A stretch of DNA of 64,000 bases from Mycobacterium sp. SM1 (GCF_018361265.1 NZ_JAFLNH010000001.1:1240001-1304000); one strand, 5' to 3'. Shown: positions 1 through 12,956, counted from the stretch's first letter. The notes: generated by a model not told the origin, from the sequence alone. A program made the numbers and translations.

Positions 1-1
1 T

Positions 2-610
2 CTGCTCGATGCGATCGCCGGCGAGGTGTTCGCCCGGTTTGCGCAAGCCCTCACGGAGATCCCGCGGACCGACGATCCGGTGGCGGACTTTTTCGCCATG
101 GGCGCCTCCTATCGCCGCTTCGCGCTGGCCAACCCGCAGCGTTATCAGCTGATTTTCGGTATCTCCTCACCGGAGACGATTGCCCGAAGGCGCACCGATC
201 TCACGGTCAGCGGCAGCGTCGCCGACGGCTCTGCCCGGGCGGCCTCTTTCGAGGCGCTGCTGGCCGTGGTGCGCCGCATGATCACCGCGGGCCGCATCCG
301 CGATGACGGTGAGCTGGCGGTCGCCGGCCGGCTGTGGAGTCTCATCCATGGAGCGGTGATGCTGGAAATCGCCGGGTTTTTCGGGCACGAGGGCCACGGA
401 CTGACCCAGATCCTCGGGCCGATGACCGTCGACTTGCTCGTCGGCATGGGCGACGACCGTGCCAAGACGACCGCCTCGATGCTTAAGGCTGGCGACAGTC
501 ATCTTCGAAAGCCAGTGAACCCATGCATGTTACGCGGTCATCGGCACATCCCGGACGCCACCGACCGCGGTGCCGCTCGCCCTGGGTCATCGAAAATAGC
601 CGATCCTTGA
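2..610 (+). CDS. TetR/AcrR-family regulator, C-terminal part
   Basis: The reading frame is already open at the window edge, so the N-terminal DNA-binding helix-turn-helix lies outside. The visible part is an all-helical ligand-binding domain of the TetR_C/WHG type, with a segment reading MGASYRRFALANPQRYQLIF near the start and LWSLIHGAVMLEIAGFF in the middle. Position and orientation relative to the following GNAT, htdZ and fbpC genes match Rv0135c of M. tuberculosis; that link is inference. The last 35-40 residues are proline/arginine-rich and look unlike a folded domain, so the true C-terminus may once have been shorter. The ligand and targets cannot be told from this fragment. Confidence 0.75.
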   Translation: MLDAIAGEVFARFAQALTEIPRTDDPVADFFAMGASYRRFALANPQRYQLIFGISSPETIARRRTDLTVSGSVADGSARAASFEALLAVVRRMITAGRIRDDGELAVAGRLWSLIHGAVMLEIAGFFGHEGHGLTQILGPMTVDLLVGMGDDRAKTTASMLKAGDSHLRKPVNPCMLRGHRHIPDATDRGAARPGSSKIADP

Positions 611-715
611 GGTCGACCCCGCTCGTCGGACACCGGCCGGGTTCCCGGTGGCTACCCGAGCGTCGAACGTCTCGATCGTGTTAGCCGCGGCGGTATCCCT
701 GCGAGAATGCGCCCG

Positions 716-1321
716 TCAGCGCGGCGCCCGCCACATCGGCCATAGCGGCGGGCCGCCGCCGGGCAGCATGATCTCCCCGACGACGGTGAAGCCGAAACGC
801 TCGTAGTACGGAACGTTCTCGGGTTTGCTCGACTCCAGATAGGCCGGACAGTGCTCGGCGTCGCAACGGTCGAGCCGGGAACGCATCAGGGCTTGCCCGA
901 ATCCCCGGCCGCGAACCGTCGTGTCGCTTCCGATGATCGCCAGATACCAGTGCGGTTCTTCGGGGTGTTGGCGCTCGAGCACTTCCATCGTGCCGCGCGC
1001 CACCGCCAACCGAAACCCGAACGCGGCGATGAGCGCCGGCAACATCACCAGCTGCGCGCGCGGAGACTGCCGCCACCGGTTGGGCGGATCCCACAGTGCC
1101 GCAGCGCCGATACGCGAGCCGTCGCAGGCGACCTCCGCGCCACCGCCGGCAAGATGGTGGTGCCGCGTCAGCGTCGCGAACAACCGTGCCAGACGCACCG
1201 TGCGCGATCGCGCGTCGGGCATCATCCATGCCGCGACGGGATCGTCGTAGAACGCCCTTCCTAAAACCTGTGACAGGCCGCGGATATCGGCTTTCCGCGC
1301 CGGTCGTGCCTGGATGGCCAC
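716..1321 (-). CDS. GNAT-family N-acetyltransferase
   Basis: A 201-residue single-domain protein of the Gcn5-related N-acetyltransferase fold. It starts MAIQARPARKADI, a typical beta-1 entry. The acetyl-CoA pyrophosphate loop is visible as TTVRGRGFGQALM (R/Q-x-x-G-x-G/A type), and the last strands contain PYYERFGFTVVGEI, the usual GNAT C-terminal signature. It would transfer an acetyl group from acetyl-CoA to an amine; the substrate is unknown. By neighbourhood (TetR on one side, htdZ and fbpC on the other) it corresponds to Rv0133. It is transcribed in the same direction as the next gene but 108 bases away, so co-transcription is possible and not shown. Confidence 0.85.
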   Translation of the reverse strand: MAIQARPARKADIRGLSQVLGRAFYDDPVAAWMMPDARSRTVRLARLFATLTRHHHLAGGGAEVACDGSRIGAAALWDPPNRWRQSPRAQLVMLPALIAAFGFRLAVARGTMEVLERQHPEEPHWYLAIIGSDTTVRGRGFGQALMRSRLDRCDAEHCPAYLESSKPENVPYYERFGFTVVGEIMLPGGGPPLWPMWRAPR

Positions 1322-1429
1322 CCGGCCAGGTTAGCGACGTTCGCACCACGAGCACCACCGGCCGGACACGGCCGTGGCTGGTCAACGGGCTGATACGAGC
1401 GAGAACGCCGGCGGGTGGCTCAGAACACC

Positions 1430-1885
1430 TCAAAATACGTAGCGCACGATGCTCTCGGCGACGCACGCCGGCTTGCTGGAGTCCTCGACCTCCACGGTGG
1501 TCGACAGCGTCGCCTGTACCGCGCCGTTGCCAAGGTCCTCGACGTCGACCAGTGAGCTCTGGGCGCGCACCTTGGCGCCAACCGGCACCGGTGCCGGGAA
1601 ACGGACCTTGTTCAGCCCGTAGTTGATGGCAAGCTTGATGCCGTTGACCGTGTACATCTCCTGCCAAAACCGCGGTAGTAGCGACAGCGTCAAAAAACCA
1701 TGCGCGATAGTCCGCCCGAACGGCCCCGTGGCCGCTCTGAGCGGGTCCACATGGATCCACTGGTGATCCCCGGTCACCTCGGCGAACAGGTTGACGTCCT
1801 CCTGGGTGATGGTCACCCAGTCGCTCTGTCCGATGCTCTGGCCCTTGGCCGCGGCGAGGTCTGCGGCTGACTCGAAGGTACGCAT
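1430..1885 (-). CDS. htdZ: MaoC-like (R)-hydratase, HtdZ-type
   Basis: A 151-residue single hot-dog-fold enoyl-CoA hydratase, the same length as Rv0130 of M. tuberculosis. The hydratase-2 motif is present as the ITQEDVNLFAEVTGDHQWIH segment, with the catalytic Asp and His, followed by GPFGRTIAHGFLTLSL. It would hydrate trans-2-enoyl-CoA to (R)-3-hydroxyacyl-CoA. The ATG at 1885 is chosen because it gives the family N-terminus MRTFES and has a GAGGAGAAG ribosome-binding site directly upstream; the longer open frame to 2098 has no homology. It is divergent from fbpC across a 417-base gap. Confidence 0.9.
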   Translation of the reverse strand: MRTFESAADLAAAKGQSIGQSDWVTITQEDVNLFAEVTGDHQWIHVDPLRAATGPFGRTIAHGFLTLSLLPRFWQEMYTVNGIKLAINYGLNKVRFPAPVPVGAKVRAQSSLVDVEDLGNGAVQATLSTTVEVEDSSKPACVAESIVRYVF

Positions 1886-3295
<1,410 letters not shown>

Positions 3296-3306
3296 GGCGA
3301 AGCTCC

Positions 3307-3350
3307 CGGCAGTCGGCAGCAGCGCCTGAAGACGCTGCTGCCGACTGCCG
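3307..3350. terminator. Perfect inverted repeat between convergent fbpC and mak
   Basis: An 18-bp perfectly self-complementary stem (3307-3324 with 3333-3350) around an 8-base loop, lying 11 bases after the fbpC stop and 25 bases after (in the minus direction) the mak stop. No U-tract follows. Position between two convergent genes suggests a bidirectional terminator. Confidence 0.75.
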
Positions 3351-3375
3351 ATTCGCACCGAAGGCCACCGCAGGC

Positions 3376-4712
3376 CTATTGATCACCGCACAGCCGGCCG
3401 ATCGCCCGCAGGGGCACCGGCAGCCACCCGGGTCGATGCCGCGACTCATAGCCCGTCTCATAGACCGCCTTGTCCAGCTCGTAGGCCGCCAGCAGCAACG
3501 ACGAATCGCGCGGATCGACTCCCGAGCCGGCCGCATAGCCGTCGCAGAACGCAGCGCTGTTGCGCTCCACCCATTCCCTGGCGCGCGCGGCCCGCTGCTT
3601 GTCGGAGATCTGGTCTACCAGCGGCCCGTAGGCCGCGTAGTCGTAGGACCGCAGCACCCCGGCGACGTCGCGTAGCGGCGAATCCGGCGCACGCCGCTCG
3701 TTCAGCGGCTGACCCGGCTCACCCTCGAAGTCGATCAGCAGCCAGGTCTCCGGGGTGCGCAGCACCTGTCCTAGGTGCAGATCCCCGTGCACACGCTGCA
3801 CGGTGATCGTCTCATCGGCGAGTTTTTGGAATCGCTGCTCGATGGTGGCGACGTACTGCGCTAGCTGCGGCACCGCCGCCGCCGTTGAAAACAGCCGGCC
3901 CAGCATGGTGTCGATCGGGAAGGCGGCCTCTGAGGTGCCCAGGCGATCGGCCAGGGTGGCGTGCACCGAGGCGACGGCTTCGCCGAGCCGATAGGACTCC
4001 GCGGCGAAATCACCGCCCACCTCGTGGGCGTACAGATCGCCCTCGGCGAATAAGTCCCGCACGCTCGCGGTGGCCATCGCCCACCCTTCCGCCGCGTTTG
4101 CCGCGTATGTGGTCAGCATGCCCAACGCGTATGGGATAGCCCCGGCATCACCGGGCAAGAGCGCCTCGTAGGTGCCGAGCAGGCGCGCCACATGCGGGTT
4201 GCCGGCCCGGGCAAGCACCCGGTTTAGTTCGATGTCGGGATTAATACCGCCGGTGACACGGCGGTACACCTTGAGAATGGCCTCTTGCTCGAAGATCACG
4301 CTGGTATTGGTCTGCTCGGCCTCGGCCACCCACGACGCTGTGTCCAAGGGCAGCACGAGATCCGGCTCTTTGGTGAATGTCACCTCACCACGCACCGCCG
4401 ACGAGTCCATCAACGACAGCAGGTACTGAGCCGCGGCCGGCTCGTACAGCGCGTCGTGCGCGGTGCGGTCCCGGTCCGCTCCGATCGTGGCGATCGCGGT
4501 GTACTCCGCGATGGGCCCGGAACTCCAGCTGACGATCACCTGGTAGCGCTCCGCCGAACCGTCGGTGTAGGCGACGTCGAGCAACACCAGGTCAAGATCC
4601 TCACGAAGGGCGACGATCAGAGCGGGCTGGACGCTGGATAGCTCCCGACTTCGTCCGGCATACCACCGTTGCCGTGGTAACCATTCCGACCACGGCAAAT
4701 TGGCTGGCGAGC

Positions 4713-4716
<4 letters not shown>
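3376..4716 (-). CDS. mak: Maltokinase
   Basis: A 446-residue protein closely matching mycobacterial Mak (Rv0127, 455 residues). Mak phosphorylates maltose with ATP to maltose-1-phosphate, feeding GlgE alpha-glucan synthesis. It shows the aminoglycoside-phosphotransferase-like kinase core: the catalytic loop [11 protein letters not shown] and the Mg-binding [12 protein letters not shown]. The intermediate lobe contains the family stretch [20 protein letters not shown]. The start at 4716 is set by the ATGA overlap with the treS stop (TGA 4713-4715) and gives the family N-terminus [16 protein letters not shown]. The two genes therefore appear translationally coupled. The longer upstream open frame overlaps treS and is not used. 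Confidence 0.96.
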
Positions 4717-6479
<1,763 letters not shown>

Positions 6480-6561
6480 CACGTCCACGATGCCACGACT
6501 ACCTGAGACCGCGCGCCCAATTACGAGTGGTGCCAAACGAATTGGGTGCCGTCGGACGGTG

Positions 6562-7656
6562 TCAGCCGGGTGGGCCCGCCGCCAGCGTCACGTTCGCGGT
6601 GTGCTCGCCGGTCAGCGGGCCGTGCCAACCCAGTGAGACGGTGTCGCCGGGGTGATGCCGGTCGAGAATGTTGGTCAGCGCGGTGGCCGAGTCAACAGGC
6701 TGGCCGTCCACCGAGGTGATCACGTCGTCCGCGGTGATGCCGACCTGCGCGGCGGGTGCATCCGGCAGCACCCGCACGACCTTTGCGCCGTTGCCGCCCT
6801 GGCTGCTGACGCCGACCCCCAGGAAGGCGGTGGGACCGATGTGCACCGTGCCCGACGCGTTGCCGGACTGGATCTGCCCGGCAATGGCTCGAGCGCGGTT
6901 GATCGGGATCGCGAAGCCCTGCCCGCCGTGTGAGAAAAACTTGAAGTTGCCGGAGGCGGCGGTGTTCATGCCGATGACCTGCCCACCGCTGTTGACCATG
7001 GGCCCGCCGGAGTCGCCGGGCCGTATCGGGGCGTTGGCCTGGATCATGCCGCTCAGCGTTTCCGAACTACCGGTCAGCGAGTCGGCCGCCGAGATGGTCT
7101 GGTTCAGCGCGACCACGGTGCCGGGGACCGCGCTCGGTGTTCCGTTGGCGCCTTCGGCGTTTCCCATCGCAACGATCGGATCCCCGACCGCGACCGTAGA
7201 CGAGTCACCCAGGTTGGCGGTGGGCAGTCCGCCGGCCCCGCGCAACTGCAGCAGCGCCACATCTTGGTTGCGGTCATAGCCGATGACGTCAACGTCGTAG
7301 GTCTGGCCGTTGCCGATGTCGGTGGCCGTGATGCTCGTGGCTCCCTCGATCACGTGGTTATTGGTGAGGACCTGGCCGTCGGGGTTGAGCACGATGCCGG
7401 TCCCGGCTCCCACCGCACTTTGATAGCCCATTTTGGTGTCGATGTTGACCAGGGCCGGGCCTACCTGCGCCACCATCGCCGCGGGGTCGAGCGGGGGTGC
7501 CTCTGGTGCCTCTGGTGCCTCGGGGAACAAGTCCAGCGATAGCGTCGACGGCGATGCGTAGGCCGGTGCCGCAAGCAGACCCAGTCCCAGCACAGCCGTT
7601 AGACCAAATACCCACCACGACCGCCACCGTGCGCGGCGGTGCGATCCGCTTATCAC
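6562..7656 (-). CDS. pepA: Secreted PDZ serine protease, PepA/Mtb32A type
   Basis: A 364-residue HtrA-like exported protease. It has a signal segment (positive [10 protein letters not shown], then a hydrophobic run ending APAYA), a trypsin-like domain with His in TNNHVI, Asp in NQDVALLQ and Ser in PGDSGGPM, and a C-terminal PDZ domain with FLGVGVSS and [10 protein letters not shown]. The GTG start at 7656 is chosen because an AGGAGGT ribosome-binding site lies five bases upstream; the longer frame to 7710 lacks one. Between signal peptide and protease it carries a short repeat, EAPEAPEAP, encoded by a tandem nonamer. It is the Rv0125 counterpart and lies in the same orientation as treS-mak. 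Confidence 0.95.
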   Translation of the reverse strand: MISGSHRRARWRSWWVFGLTAVLGLGLLAAPAYASPSTLSLDLFPEAPEAPEAPPLDPAAMVAQVGPALVNIDTKMGYQSAVGAGTGIVLNPDGQVLTNNHVIEGATSITATDIGNGQTYDVDVIGYDRNQDVALLQLRGAGGLPTANLGDSSTVAVGDPIVAMGNAEGANGTPSAVPGTVVALNQTISAADSLTGSSETLSGMIQANAPIRPGDSGGPMVNSGGQVIGMNTAASGNFKFFSHGGQGFAIPINRARAIAGQIQSGNASGTVHIGPTAFLGVGVSSQGGNGAKVVRVLPDAPAAQVGITADDVITSVDGQPVDSATALTNILDRHHPGDTVSLGWHGPLTGEHTANVTLAAGPPG

Positions 7657-8068
7657 TGCTACCTCCTGCACAGCCTCGAAGGCCCGCCTCGACTGTCGAG
7701 TCCACCACACCGTAGACCAGACGTCAGAGCCAAGGCTAATCGCCGCACCGCTGCGGCAAACGACTCCGGCCGGTGCCGACGCCGACGGGGCCGGATGCTT
7801 CCCGGCCGGACCGCGGCCCGCTCTGTGCGACCGGGCCCGCGCCCAAAGTTACGCGCTCCACGGCGCGCACTCAAAGTTAATGGGCGAGTCCATCGCCGTT
7901 CACCGCAAATGGTTATCGTTCCCGCGTGACATCGGCTCAGGCCGGCAAACCAGGCTTTGCCTCCCCGGGGGCTCGGCCGGCGGTTGCGAGACGTCGCCAG
8001 TAGGCGACGCGATCACTCCTAGCAACAAAAGGCAAGACAACAAAAGGCAAGAACGGGGTGGTGCCGCG
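7657..8068. other. Intergenic region pepA / zinc-type ABC importer
   Basis: A 412-base divergent region that must carry the promoters for pepA and the metal importer. The only clear structure is a perfect 15-bp tandem duplication (unit CAACAAAAGGCAAGA) at 8023-8052, just upstream of the importer's first gene. No convincing Zur or MntR palindrome was found by eye. Confidence 0.6.
8023..8052. repeat. Two tandem 15-bp units
   Basis: CAACAAAAGGCAAGA occurs twice head to tail with no mismatch, ending 16 bases before the ATG of the metal-binding lipoprotein. It is A-rich in an otherwise GC-rich leader. A role in the untranslated leader is possible but not shown. Confidence 0.8.
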
Positions 8069-9016
8069 ATGATCGCAACTGTCGGGTCGCGTGGTTGCTG
8101 CGCGGCCGTCTGGGCGGCCCTAGCCGCGACGGCGCTACTCGTTTCCGGGTGCTCCGGCCCTGCGGGGACGCAGAATAACCAGGCGCCGGGGGCGAAGATT
8201 GCCGCGGTGGGGGCAGAAAACGAGTACGCCAACGTGATCAGCCAGATCGGTGGCCAATACGTGTCGGTGACGGCGATCATGAGCAACCCCAACACCGATC
8301 CACACACCTTCGAGGCGGACCCCAAGGTCGCGCAGACGGTGAGCGCGGCCCGGCTCATCGTGCAGAACGGCCTCGGCTACGACGACTTCATGACGAAGAT
8401 CGAGCGGGATTCCGGTGGTGCCAACCGCCAGGTGATCGATGTTCAGAAGCTGCTGGGCCTGCCCGACTCCACGCCCAACCCACACCTGTGGTACCGGCCA
8501 GCGACCATGCCCGCGGTGGCGAAGGCGATCGCACACGACCTCTCCGCCATCGACCCGGCACACCGGGCGTACTTCGAGCACAACGTCACCGCATTCGACG
8601 ACTCGCTGACGCCCTGGACCCGGGCGATCGCCCAGCTGAAGGCCGCCTACCCGGGCGCGGCCGTCGCGACGACCGAGCCGGTGGCCGACTACCTCCTGCA
8701 AGCCGCGGGAATCAAGAACCTGACCCCGTGGGCGTTCCAGGCCGACATCATGAACGGCACCGACCCCTCCCCGCAGGATGTGGCTATCGAGAAAAGCCTG
8801 TTCACCGAGCATAAAGTGCAGGCGTTCGTCTACAACCACCAGGTCACTGACTCGCTGACCCGGTCGCTGGAGCAACTCGCCACGCAGAGCGGCATCCCGA
8901 TTGTCGGCGTCTATGAGACCATGCCCGCCGGATACGACTACCAGACCTGGATGACCGCCGAGGTCTCCGCGCTGCGCAACGCCATCGGCCACCACCAGTC
9001 CGCGCCTTCCCTGTGA
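8069..9016 (+). CDS. Zn/Mn-type ABC transporter substrate-binding lipoprotein
   Basis: A 315-residue cluster A-I metal-binding lipoprotein. The ATG at 8069 gives a clean lipoprotein signal peptide: a hydrophobic stretch ending LLVSGC, whose Cys would be lipidated. The longer frame from 7880 would bury that signal and is rejected. Metal ligands of the ZnuA/TroA/MntC type are visible: His in NTDPHTFEADP, His in NPHLWYRP, then Glu/Asp in the second lobe. There is no His-rich loop as in classical ZnuA, so zinc or manganese cannot be decided. It is the first gene of a four-gene importer operon and feeds the ATPase and two permeases downstream. Confidence 0.9.
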   Translation: MIATVGSRGCCAAVWAALAATALLVSGCSGPAGTQNNQAPGAKIAAVGAENEYANVISQIGGQYVSVTAIMSNPNTDPHTFEADPKVAQTVSAARLIVQNGLGYDDFMTKIERDSGGANRQVIDVQKLLGLPDSTPNPHLWYRPATMPAVAKAIAHDLSAIDPAHRAYFEHNVTAFDDSLTPWTRAIAQLKAAYPGAAVATTEPVADYLLQAAGIKNLTPWAFQADIMNGTDPSPQDVAIEKSLFTEHKVQAFVYNHQVTDSLTRSLEQLATQSGIPIVGVYETMPAGYDYQTWMTAEVSALRNAIGHHQSAPSL

Positions 9017-9026
9017 TGGGCCGGTC

Positions 9027-9914
9027 ATGAGCGCCGCCGACGAGACGAGCCGCGAACCCGGTAACGGGCCCAGCGTCCTGGCTGTCGAGGGGGTCAGCGT
9101 GTCGCTGGGCGGGCGACAGATCCTCGACGAGGTGCGATTTTCCCTCGCCCCGGGGGAGTTCACCGGCCTGATCGGATCCAATGGCGCCGGCAAGACCACC
9201 ATTCTGCGGGTCATCATGGGGCTGCAGACCCCTTCCCGCGGACGCGTCCTCGTCCAGGGCCGTCCGCTGACCCGGCGTCACCGCTCGGTCGGCTATGTCC
9301 CCCAAAAGCTGCTTATCGATCCCGACGCCCCGGTGCGCGCCCGTGACCTGGTCGCCCTGGGGTTGGATGGGGAGCGCCTGGGCTTCCGGGTCCCGTCCCG
9401 GCAGCGCCGACGGCTCACCGACGAGATGCTGGAGGCCGTGGACGCCACGCGCTTCGCCGACTCCCGGGTGGGCACGCTCTCCGGCGGCGAGCAGCAGCGG
9501 GTGCTCATCGCGCACGCGCTGATCGGCCGTCCCCGGCTGTTACTTGCGGATGAGCCGCTGGCGAACCTCGACATCCACAGCGCCCAGGAGATCGTGGACC
9601 TCCTGGCCCGGATCGCCGCCGAGCAGCGCATCGCCGTCCTGCTCTCCGCACATGACATGAACCCGCTGCTGCCGGTCATGGACCGGGTCGTGTATGTGGC
9701 CGGTGGGCGCGTGGCCAGCGGACCGTGCGAGGAGGTGGTGCGCAGCGAGGTGCTGAGCAGGCTGTACGGACACCCGGTTAACGTCCTGCGGGTCGATGGA
9801 CGGGTTCTGGTCGTCTCCGGCTCGCATGTCAGCGCCGAGGCTAATCCCCCGGTCCCGGTAACCGAGCCGACCCGCCACCGCGACATCGATATCGAGCACG
9901 CGGTGACGGTGTGA
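9027..9914 (+). CDS. Metal ABC transporter ATP-binding protein
   Basis: A 295-residue ABC ATPase with Walker A GSNGAGKTT, signature LSGGEQQR and Walker B LLLADEP. It starts ten bases after the lipoprotein stop and overlaps the next gene, so it belongs to the same operon. It energises metal uptake through the two permeases. A C-terminal extension after about residue 245 may be regulatory. Confidence 0.93.
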   Translation: MSAADETSREPGNGPSVLAVEGVSVSLGGRQILDEVRFSLAPGEFTGLIGSNGAGKTTILRVIMGLQTPSRGRVLVQGRPLTRRHRSVGYVPQKLLIDPDAPVRARDLVALGLDGERLGFRVPSRQRRRLTDEMLEAVDATRFADSRVGTLSGGEQQRVLIAHALIGRPRLLLADEPLANLDIHSAQEIVDLLARIAAEQRIAVLLSAHDMNPLLPVMDRVVYVAGGRVASGPCEEVVRSEVLSRLYGHPVNVLRVDGRVLVVSGSHVSAEANPPVPVTEPTRHRDIDIEHAVTV

Positions 9915-10843
9915 TGACAGCCGTGCTGCAGGCCGTCTTCGCGCCCGGCTTCTTCCACAGCCAGCCCGTGCGGCAGGCGCTTCTCGTCGGTGCCGTCGTG
10001 CCGGTTGTCTCCGGCGCGGTGGGGGTGATCACCGTGCTGCGCGGGCAGTCGTTCGCGGGGCACGCGCTCGGAGCCCTGGGCACCCTCGGTGGCTCCGGCG
10101 CCTTCCTGCTCAACATCGGCCCGCTGTGGGGCTTCCTGGGCTCCGGGTTCCTCGTCGCGGGGGTCATGGAGATGGCGGGCACGCAGCGGCGAAGCGGTCG
10201 CGACGTGGCCACCGGCCTGGTGTTGAGCACCGCGCTGGGCGTGTCGGCGTTGTTCCTCTACCTCATCACCATGGCCGACACCACGACCGGCGTGACCATG
10301 ACCATCCTGTTCGGGTCGCTGTTCGCGCTCAATGGCGTCACCGCGCCGGCCATGATCGTGCTCGGGCTGATCTGCCTGCTGCTGCTCGCCCTGCTCTACC
10401 GGCCGCTTTTGCTCAGCACTATCAGCGCCGAGCTGGCGGTTGCCCGGGGGATCGCGGTGCGGCCGCTCGGGCAGGCCTTCCTCATGCTGCTGGCCCTGGC
10501 GGCGGCGCTGTCCTCGGTGGCGGTGGGCACGATCCTGAGCACCGCGCTGCTGATCGGCCCGGCGGCGACCGCGCTGCGCCTGACCAGGAGACCCGCGATG
10601 GCGATGGCGGCGGCCGCGGCGGTCGGGGTGGCGTCGACGTGGCTGGGGATCGTCCTTGCCTACGACAGTTTCACCTGGCCGCCGACCGGAAAAGGGTGGC
10701 CGGTGAGCTTTTTCGTGGTGGCCGTGGTCTTCGCGCTGTACCTGCTCGCCCAACTCGCCAGCCGCATCCCCGGAGCATGTAGCCGCGCCACGAACACCGG
10801 CGAACCGGCGGCCGCGCGGCTGGCGGCCACCGGGCGGGGCTGA
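9914..10843 (+). CDS. Metal ABC transporter permease, first copy
   Basis: A polytopic protein of about 309 residues from the ABC-3 permease family (ZnuB/MntB type), with some eight hydrophobic helices. The conserved early segment reads RGQSFAGHALGALGTLGGSG. The start ATG at 9914 overlaps the ATPase stop (TGATG); a GTG one codon earlier is the alternative. It forms half of the membrane channel, either as a homodimer or with the second permease. Confidence 0.9.
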   Translation: MTAVLQAVFAPGFFHSQPVRQALLVGAVVPVVSGAVGVITVLRGQSFAGHALGALGTLGGSGAFLLNIGPLWGFLGSGFLVAGVMEMAGTQRRSGRDVATGLVLSTALGVSALFLYLITMADTTTGVTMTILFGSLFALNGVTAPAMIVLGLICLLLLALLYRPLLLSTISAELAVARGIAVRPLGQAFLMLLALAAALSSVAVGTILSTALLIGPAATALRLTRRPAMAMAAAAAVGVASTWLGIVLAYDSFTWPPTGKGWPVSFFVVAVVFALYLLAQLASRIPGACSRATNTGEPAAARLAATGRG

Positions 10844-10844
10844 C

Positions 10845-11702
10845 GTGTTCGCCGACTACCTGCTCAACGCGTGGCAGGTCGCGACGATCGTGGCGCTTGT
10901 CGCCCCGGTGGTCGGCTTTTTCATTGTTTTGCGCGGCTCGGCGTTCGCCGCTCACGCGGTGCCGGAGGCCGCCTTCGCGGGAGCCGCCGGGGCGAGCCTG
11001 CTCGGCCTGAGCACCATCTGGGGGCTGGGGGTGTTCGCGCTGGGCGCCGCGCTCGCCATCGGCATGCTTGGCCGGCGTGGGCGCCACGACGTGGTGATCG
11101 CCCTGGCCCTGGTGCTGATGCTCGGCCTCGGGTCGCTCTTCCTCAGCTGGAGCTCCGAGTACTCCCTGGAGATTTACTCCCTGCTCTTCGGGGAAGTGCT
11201 CGGGGTCAGCGGCAGCGAGATCGGTATCACCGCGGTGCTCGGCGGTGTGTGTCTGGTCGCGGTCGCCGTGCTGTACCGCCCGCTCCTGCTCAGCTCCCTT
11301 GTCCCCGAGATCGCCGCGGCGCGCGGGGTACGCGGCCACCGGATGGACATGGCGTTCCTCGTGGTCGTCGCGCTGGCCACCACCGCGGCCGTCCCGGTCA
11401 CCGGGGCGCTGCTGATGGTCAGCCTGTCGGTCGGGCCGCCGGCCACCGCACGCTGTCTTACCAGCGAGCCACTGCGAGCCATGGCGGTGTCCGTGGCCAT
11501 CGCCCTGGCGACCGTGTGGGCGTCGATCGCCGCTGCATACCAAACGAACTGGCCGATCGGTTTCTTCGTCACCGCTTTCGCGTTCGGCTGCTACGTCCTG
11601 GCCCACCTGGTCCGCGTTGTTCGCGGGCGCGGCCTTGTGACTCGTGCGCGGCTCGAAACCCGCGGCGCCGCCGCGGGCCATGCTGGCACGGTCATCACCT
11701 GA
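10845..11702 (+). CDS. Metal ABC transporter permease, second copy
   Basis: A 285-residue ABC-3 family permease starting at a GTG one base after the previous stop. It shares the family segment (RGSAFAAHAVPEAAFAGAAG) and helix pattern with the first permease but is clearly diverged, so the importer probably uses a heterodimeric channel, as in Azt/Mts-like systems with two permeases. It is the last gene of the operon. Confidence 0.9.
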   Translation: MFADYLLNAWQVATIVALVAPVVGFFIVLRGSAFAAHAVPEAAFAGAAGASLLGLSTIWGLGVFALGAALAIGMLGRRGRHDVVIALALVLMLGLGSLFLSWSSEYSLEIYSLLFGEVLGVSGSEIGITAVLGGVCLVAVAVLYRPLLLSSLVPEIAAARGVRGHRMDMAFLVVVALATTAAVPVTGALLMVSLSVGPPATARCLTSEPLRAMAVSVAIALATVWASIAAAYQTNWPIGFFVTAFAFGCYVLAHLVRVVRGRGLVTRARLETRGAAAGHAGTVIT

Positions 11703-11715
11703 CTAAGCTGGCCCG

Positions 11716-12123
11716 GTGGTCGACTTCGACCCCAGGGCCAGGTTCGCACAGGCCTCGGTAGCCCGACTGGCCACCGTCACGCCTCAGGGCATGCCCCATG
11801 TGGTGCCCGTGGTGTTCGCGTTGCACGACGATGTGGTCTACACCGCCGTCGACGCAAAACCGAAGACTACGCACCGGCTGCGCCGACTGACCAATATCGA
11901 ACACAACCCGCGGGTCAGCGTGCTGGTCGACCACTACACCGACGATTGGACACAGCTGTGGTGGGTCCGCGTCGACGGGATAGCCGCCGTCCACCGCGCC
12001 GGCCGGGCAATGCACATCGGATACCAGCTGCTGCGCGCCAAATATCCTCAATACCAGGGCGTTTCACTGGATGGTCCAGTGATCGCGGTTGCGGTGCACC
12101 ACTGGGTCTGCTGGCACGCCTAA
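11716..12123 (+). CDS. PPOX-class F420/FMN-dependent oxidoreductase
   Basis: A 135-residue split-barrel protein of the pyridoxamine-5-phosphate-oxidase-like (FDOR/PPOX) group. Visible family features are the N-terminal [20 protein letters not shown] strand pair and the later [19 protein letters not shown]. It resembles Rv0121c in length and context (near fusA2). Such proteins use F420 or FMN; the substrate is unknown. It starts at GTG 11716, 14 bases after the importer operon, and its end overlaps the end of the convergent slipin gene by four bases. Confidence 0.85.
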   Translation: MVDFDPRARFAQASVARLATVTPQGMPHVVPVVFALHDDVVYTAVDAKPKTTHRLRRLTNIEHNPRVSVLVDHYTDDWTQLWWVRVDGIAAVHRAGRAMHIGYQLLRAKYPQYQGVSLDGPVIAVAVHHWVCWHA

Positions 12124-12956
12124 TCCGGGGATGCGCTCACCGAACCCGCACCGTTGGCCACCGCCACCGGTTCCGGCGACTCGGCGGCCGCCGGCGTTCC
12201 CCGTTCCAAGAACCTCAGCAACTCAACCGGGAACGGCAACACCAGGGTGGAGTTCTTTTCGGCCGCAACCTCGACCACCGTCTCCAGCAACCGTAGTTCC
12301 AGCGCGGCCGGGTGCTCGGCCATGACGTGCGCGGCTTCGGCCAGCTTGCGGGAAGCTTGCAGTTCGCCGTCTGCGGTGATGACCCGGGCGCGCCGCTCGC
12401 GCTCGGCCTCGGCCTGGCGCGACATCGACCGCTTCATCGAGTCGGGCAGCACCACGTCCTTGATTTCCACCCGGTCGATATGGATTCCCCAGCCCAGTGC
12501 CGGGCTGTCGATCATCAATTCCAGACCCTGGTTGAGACCTTCGCGGTTGCACAGCAAATCATCGAGGTTGCTCTTCCCGATGATCGACCGCAGCGAGGTC
12601 TGCGCGACCTGCCCGATAGCCGACATATAGTCCTGCACGTCGACCACGGCCCGCACCGGATCTGACACCTTGAAGTAGATGACCGCGTCCACGCGGACGG
12701 TGACATTGTCGCGGGTGATGCCGTCCTGGGCGGGCACGGGCATCGTGATGATCTGCATGTTCACCTTTTGCAGCCGGTCGGCCACCGGAATCAGCCAGGT
12801 AAGCCCCGGGCTGCGAACGTGCGGTTGCACCCGACCGAACCGGAACACCACGCCTTGCTCGAATTGCTTGACGACGCGAACGGATGTCGCCAGCCATAGC
12901 GCCCCAACGCCGAACGCGCTGGCCAGCACGTAAAAGGTGATCATTTGCGTCTCCAC
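12120..12956 (-). CDS. Slipin/stomatin-like SPFH membrane protein
   Basis: A 278-residue protein with an N-terminal membrane anchor (about residues 5-25) followed by an SPFH/band-7 domain. The anchor leads directly into [15 protein letters not shown] and [15 protein letters not shown]. The middle has the slipin stretch [21 protein letters not shown] charged helical region ([15 protein letters not shown]) is the usual coiled oligomerisation segment. Slipins form large membrane rings and often pair with an NfeD partner or protease; no NfeD gene is adjacent. It is convergent with the PPOX gene and divergent from fusA2. Confidence 0.9.
   Translation of the reverse strand: METQMITFYVLASAFGVGALWLATSVRVVKQFEQGVVFRFGRVQPHVRSPGLTWLIPVADRLQKVNMQIITMPVPAQDGITRDNVTVRVDAVIYFKVSDPVRAVVDVQDYMSAIGQVAQTSLRSIIGKSNLDDLLCNREGLNQGLELMIDSPALGWGIHIDRVEIKDVVLPDSMKRSMSRQAEAERERRARVITADGELQASRKLAEAAHVMAEHPAALELRLLETVVEVAAEKNSTLVLPFPVELLRFLERGTPAAAESPEPVAVANGAGSVSASPD

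Noticed and set aside
7900..7935. Possible Zur-like site (AAATGGTTATCGTT) before the metal importer
   Set aside because: Only one half resembles a Zur half-site and no dyad partner is present; not enough for an operator call.
9293..10753. Long minus-strand frame (486 codons) opposite the metal ABC genes
   Set aside because: Shadow of the plus-strand ATPase and permease genes: very Gln/His/Arg-rich, no ribosome-binding site, no family resemblance.
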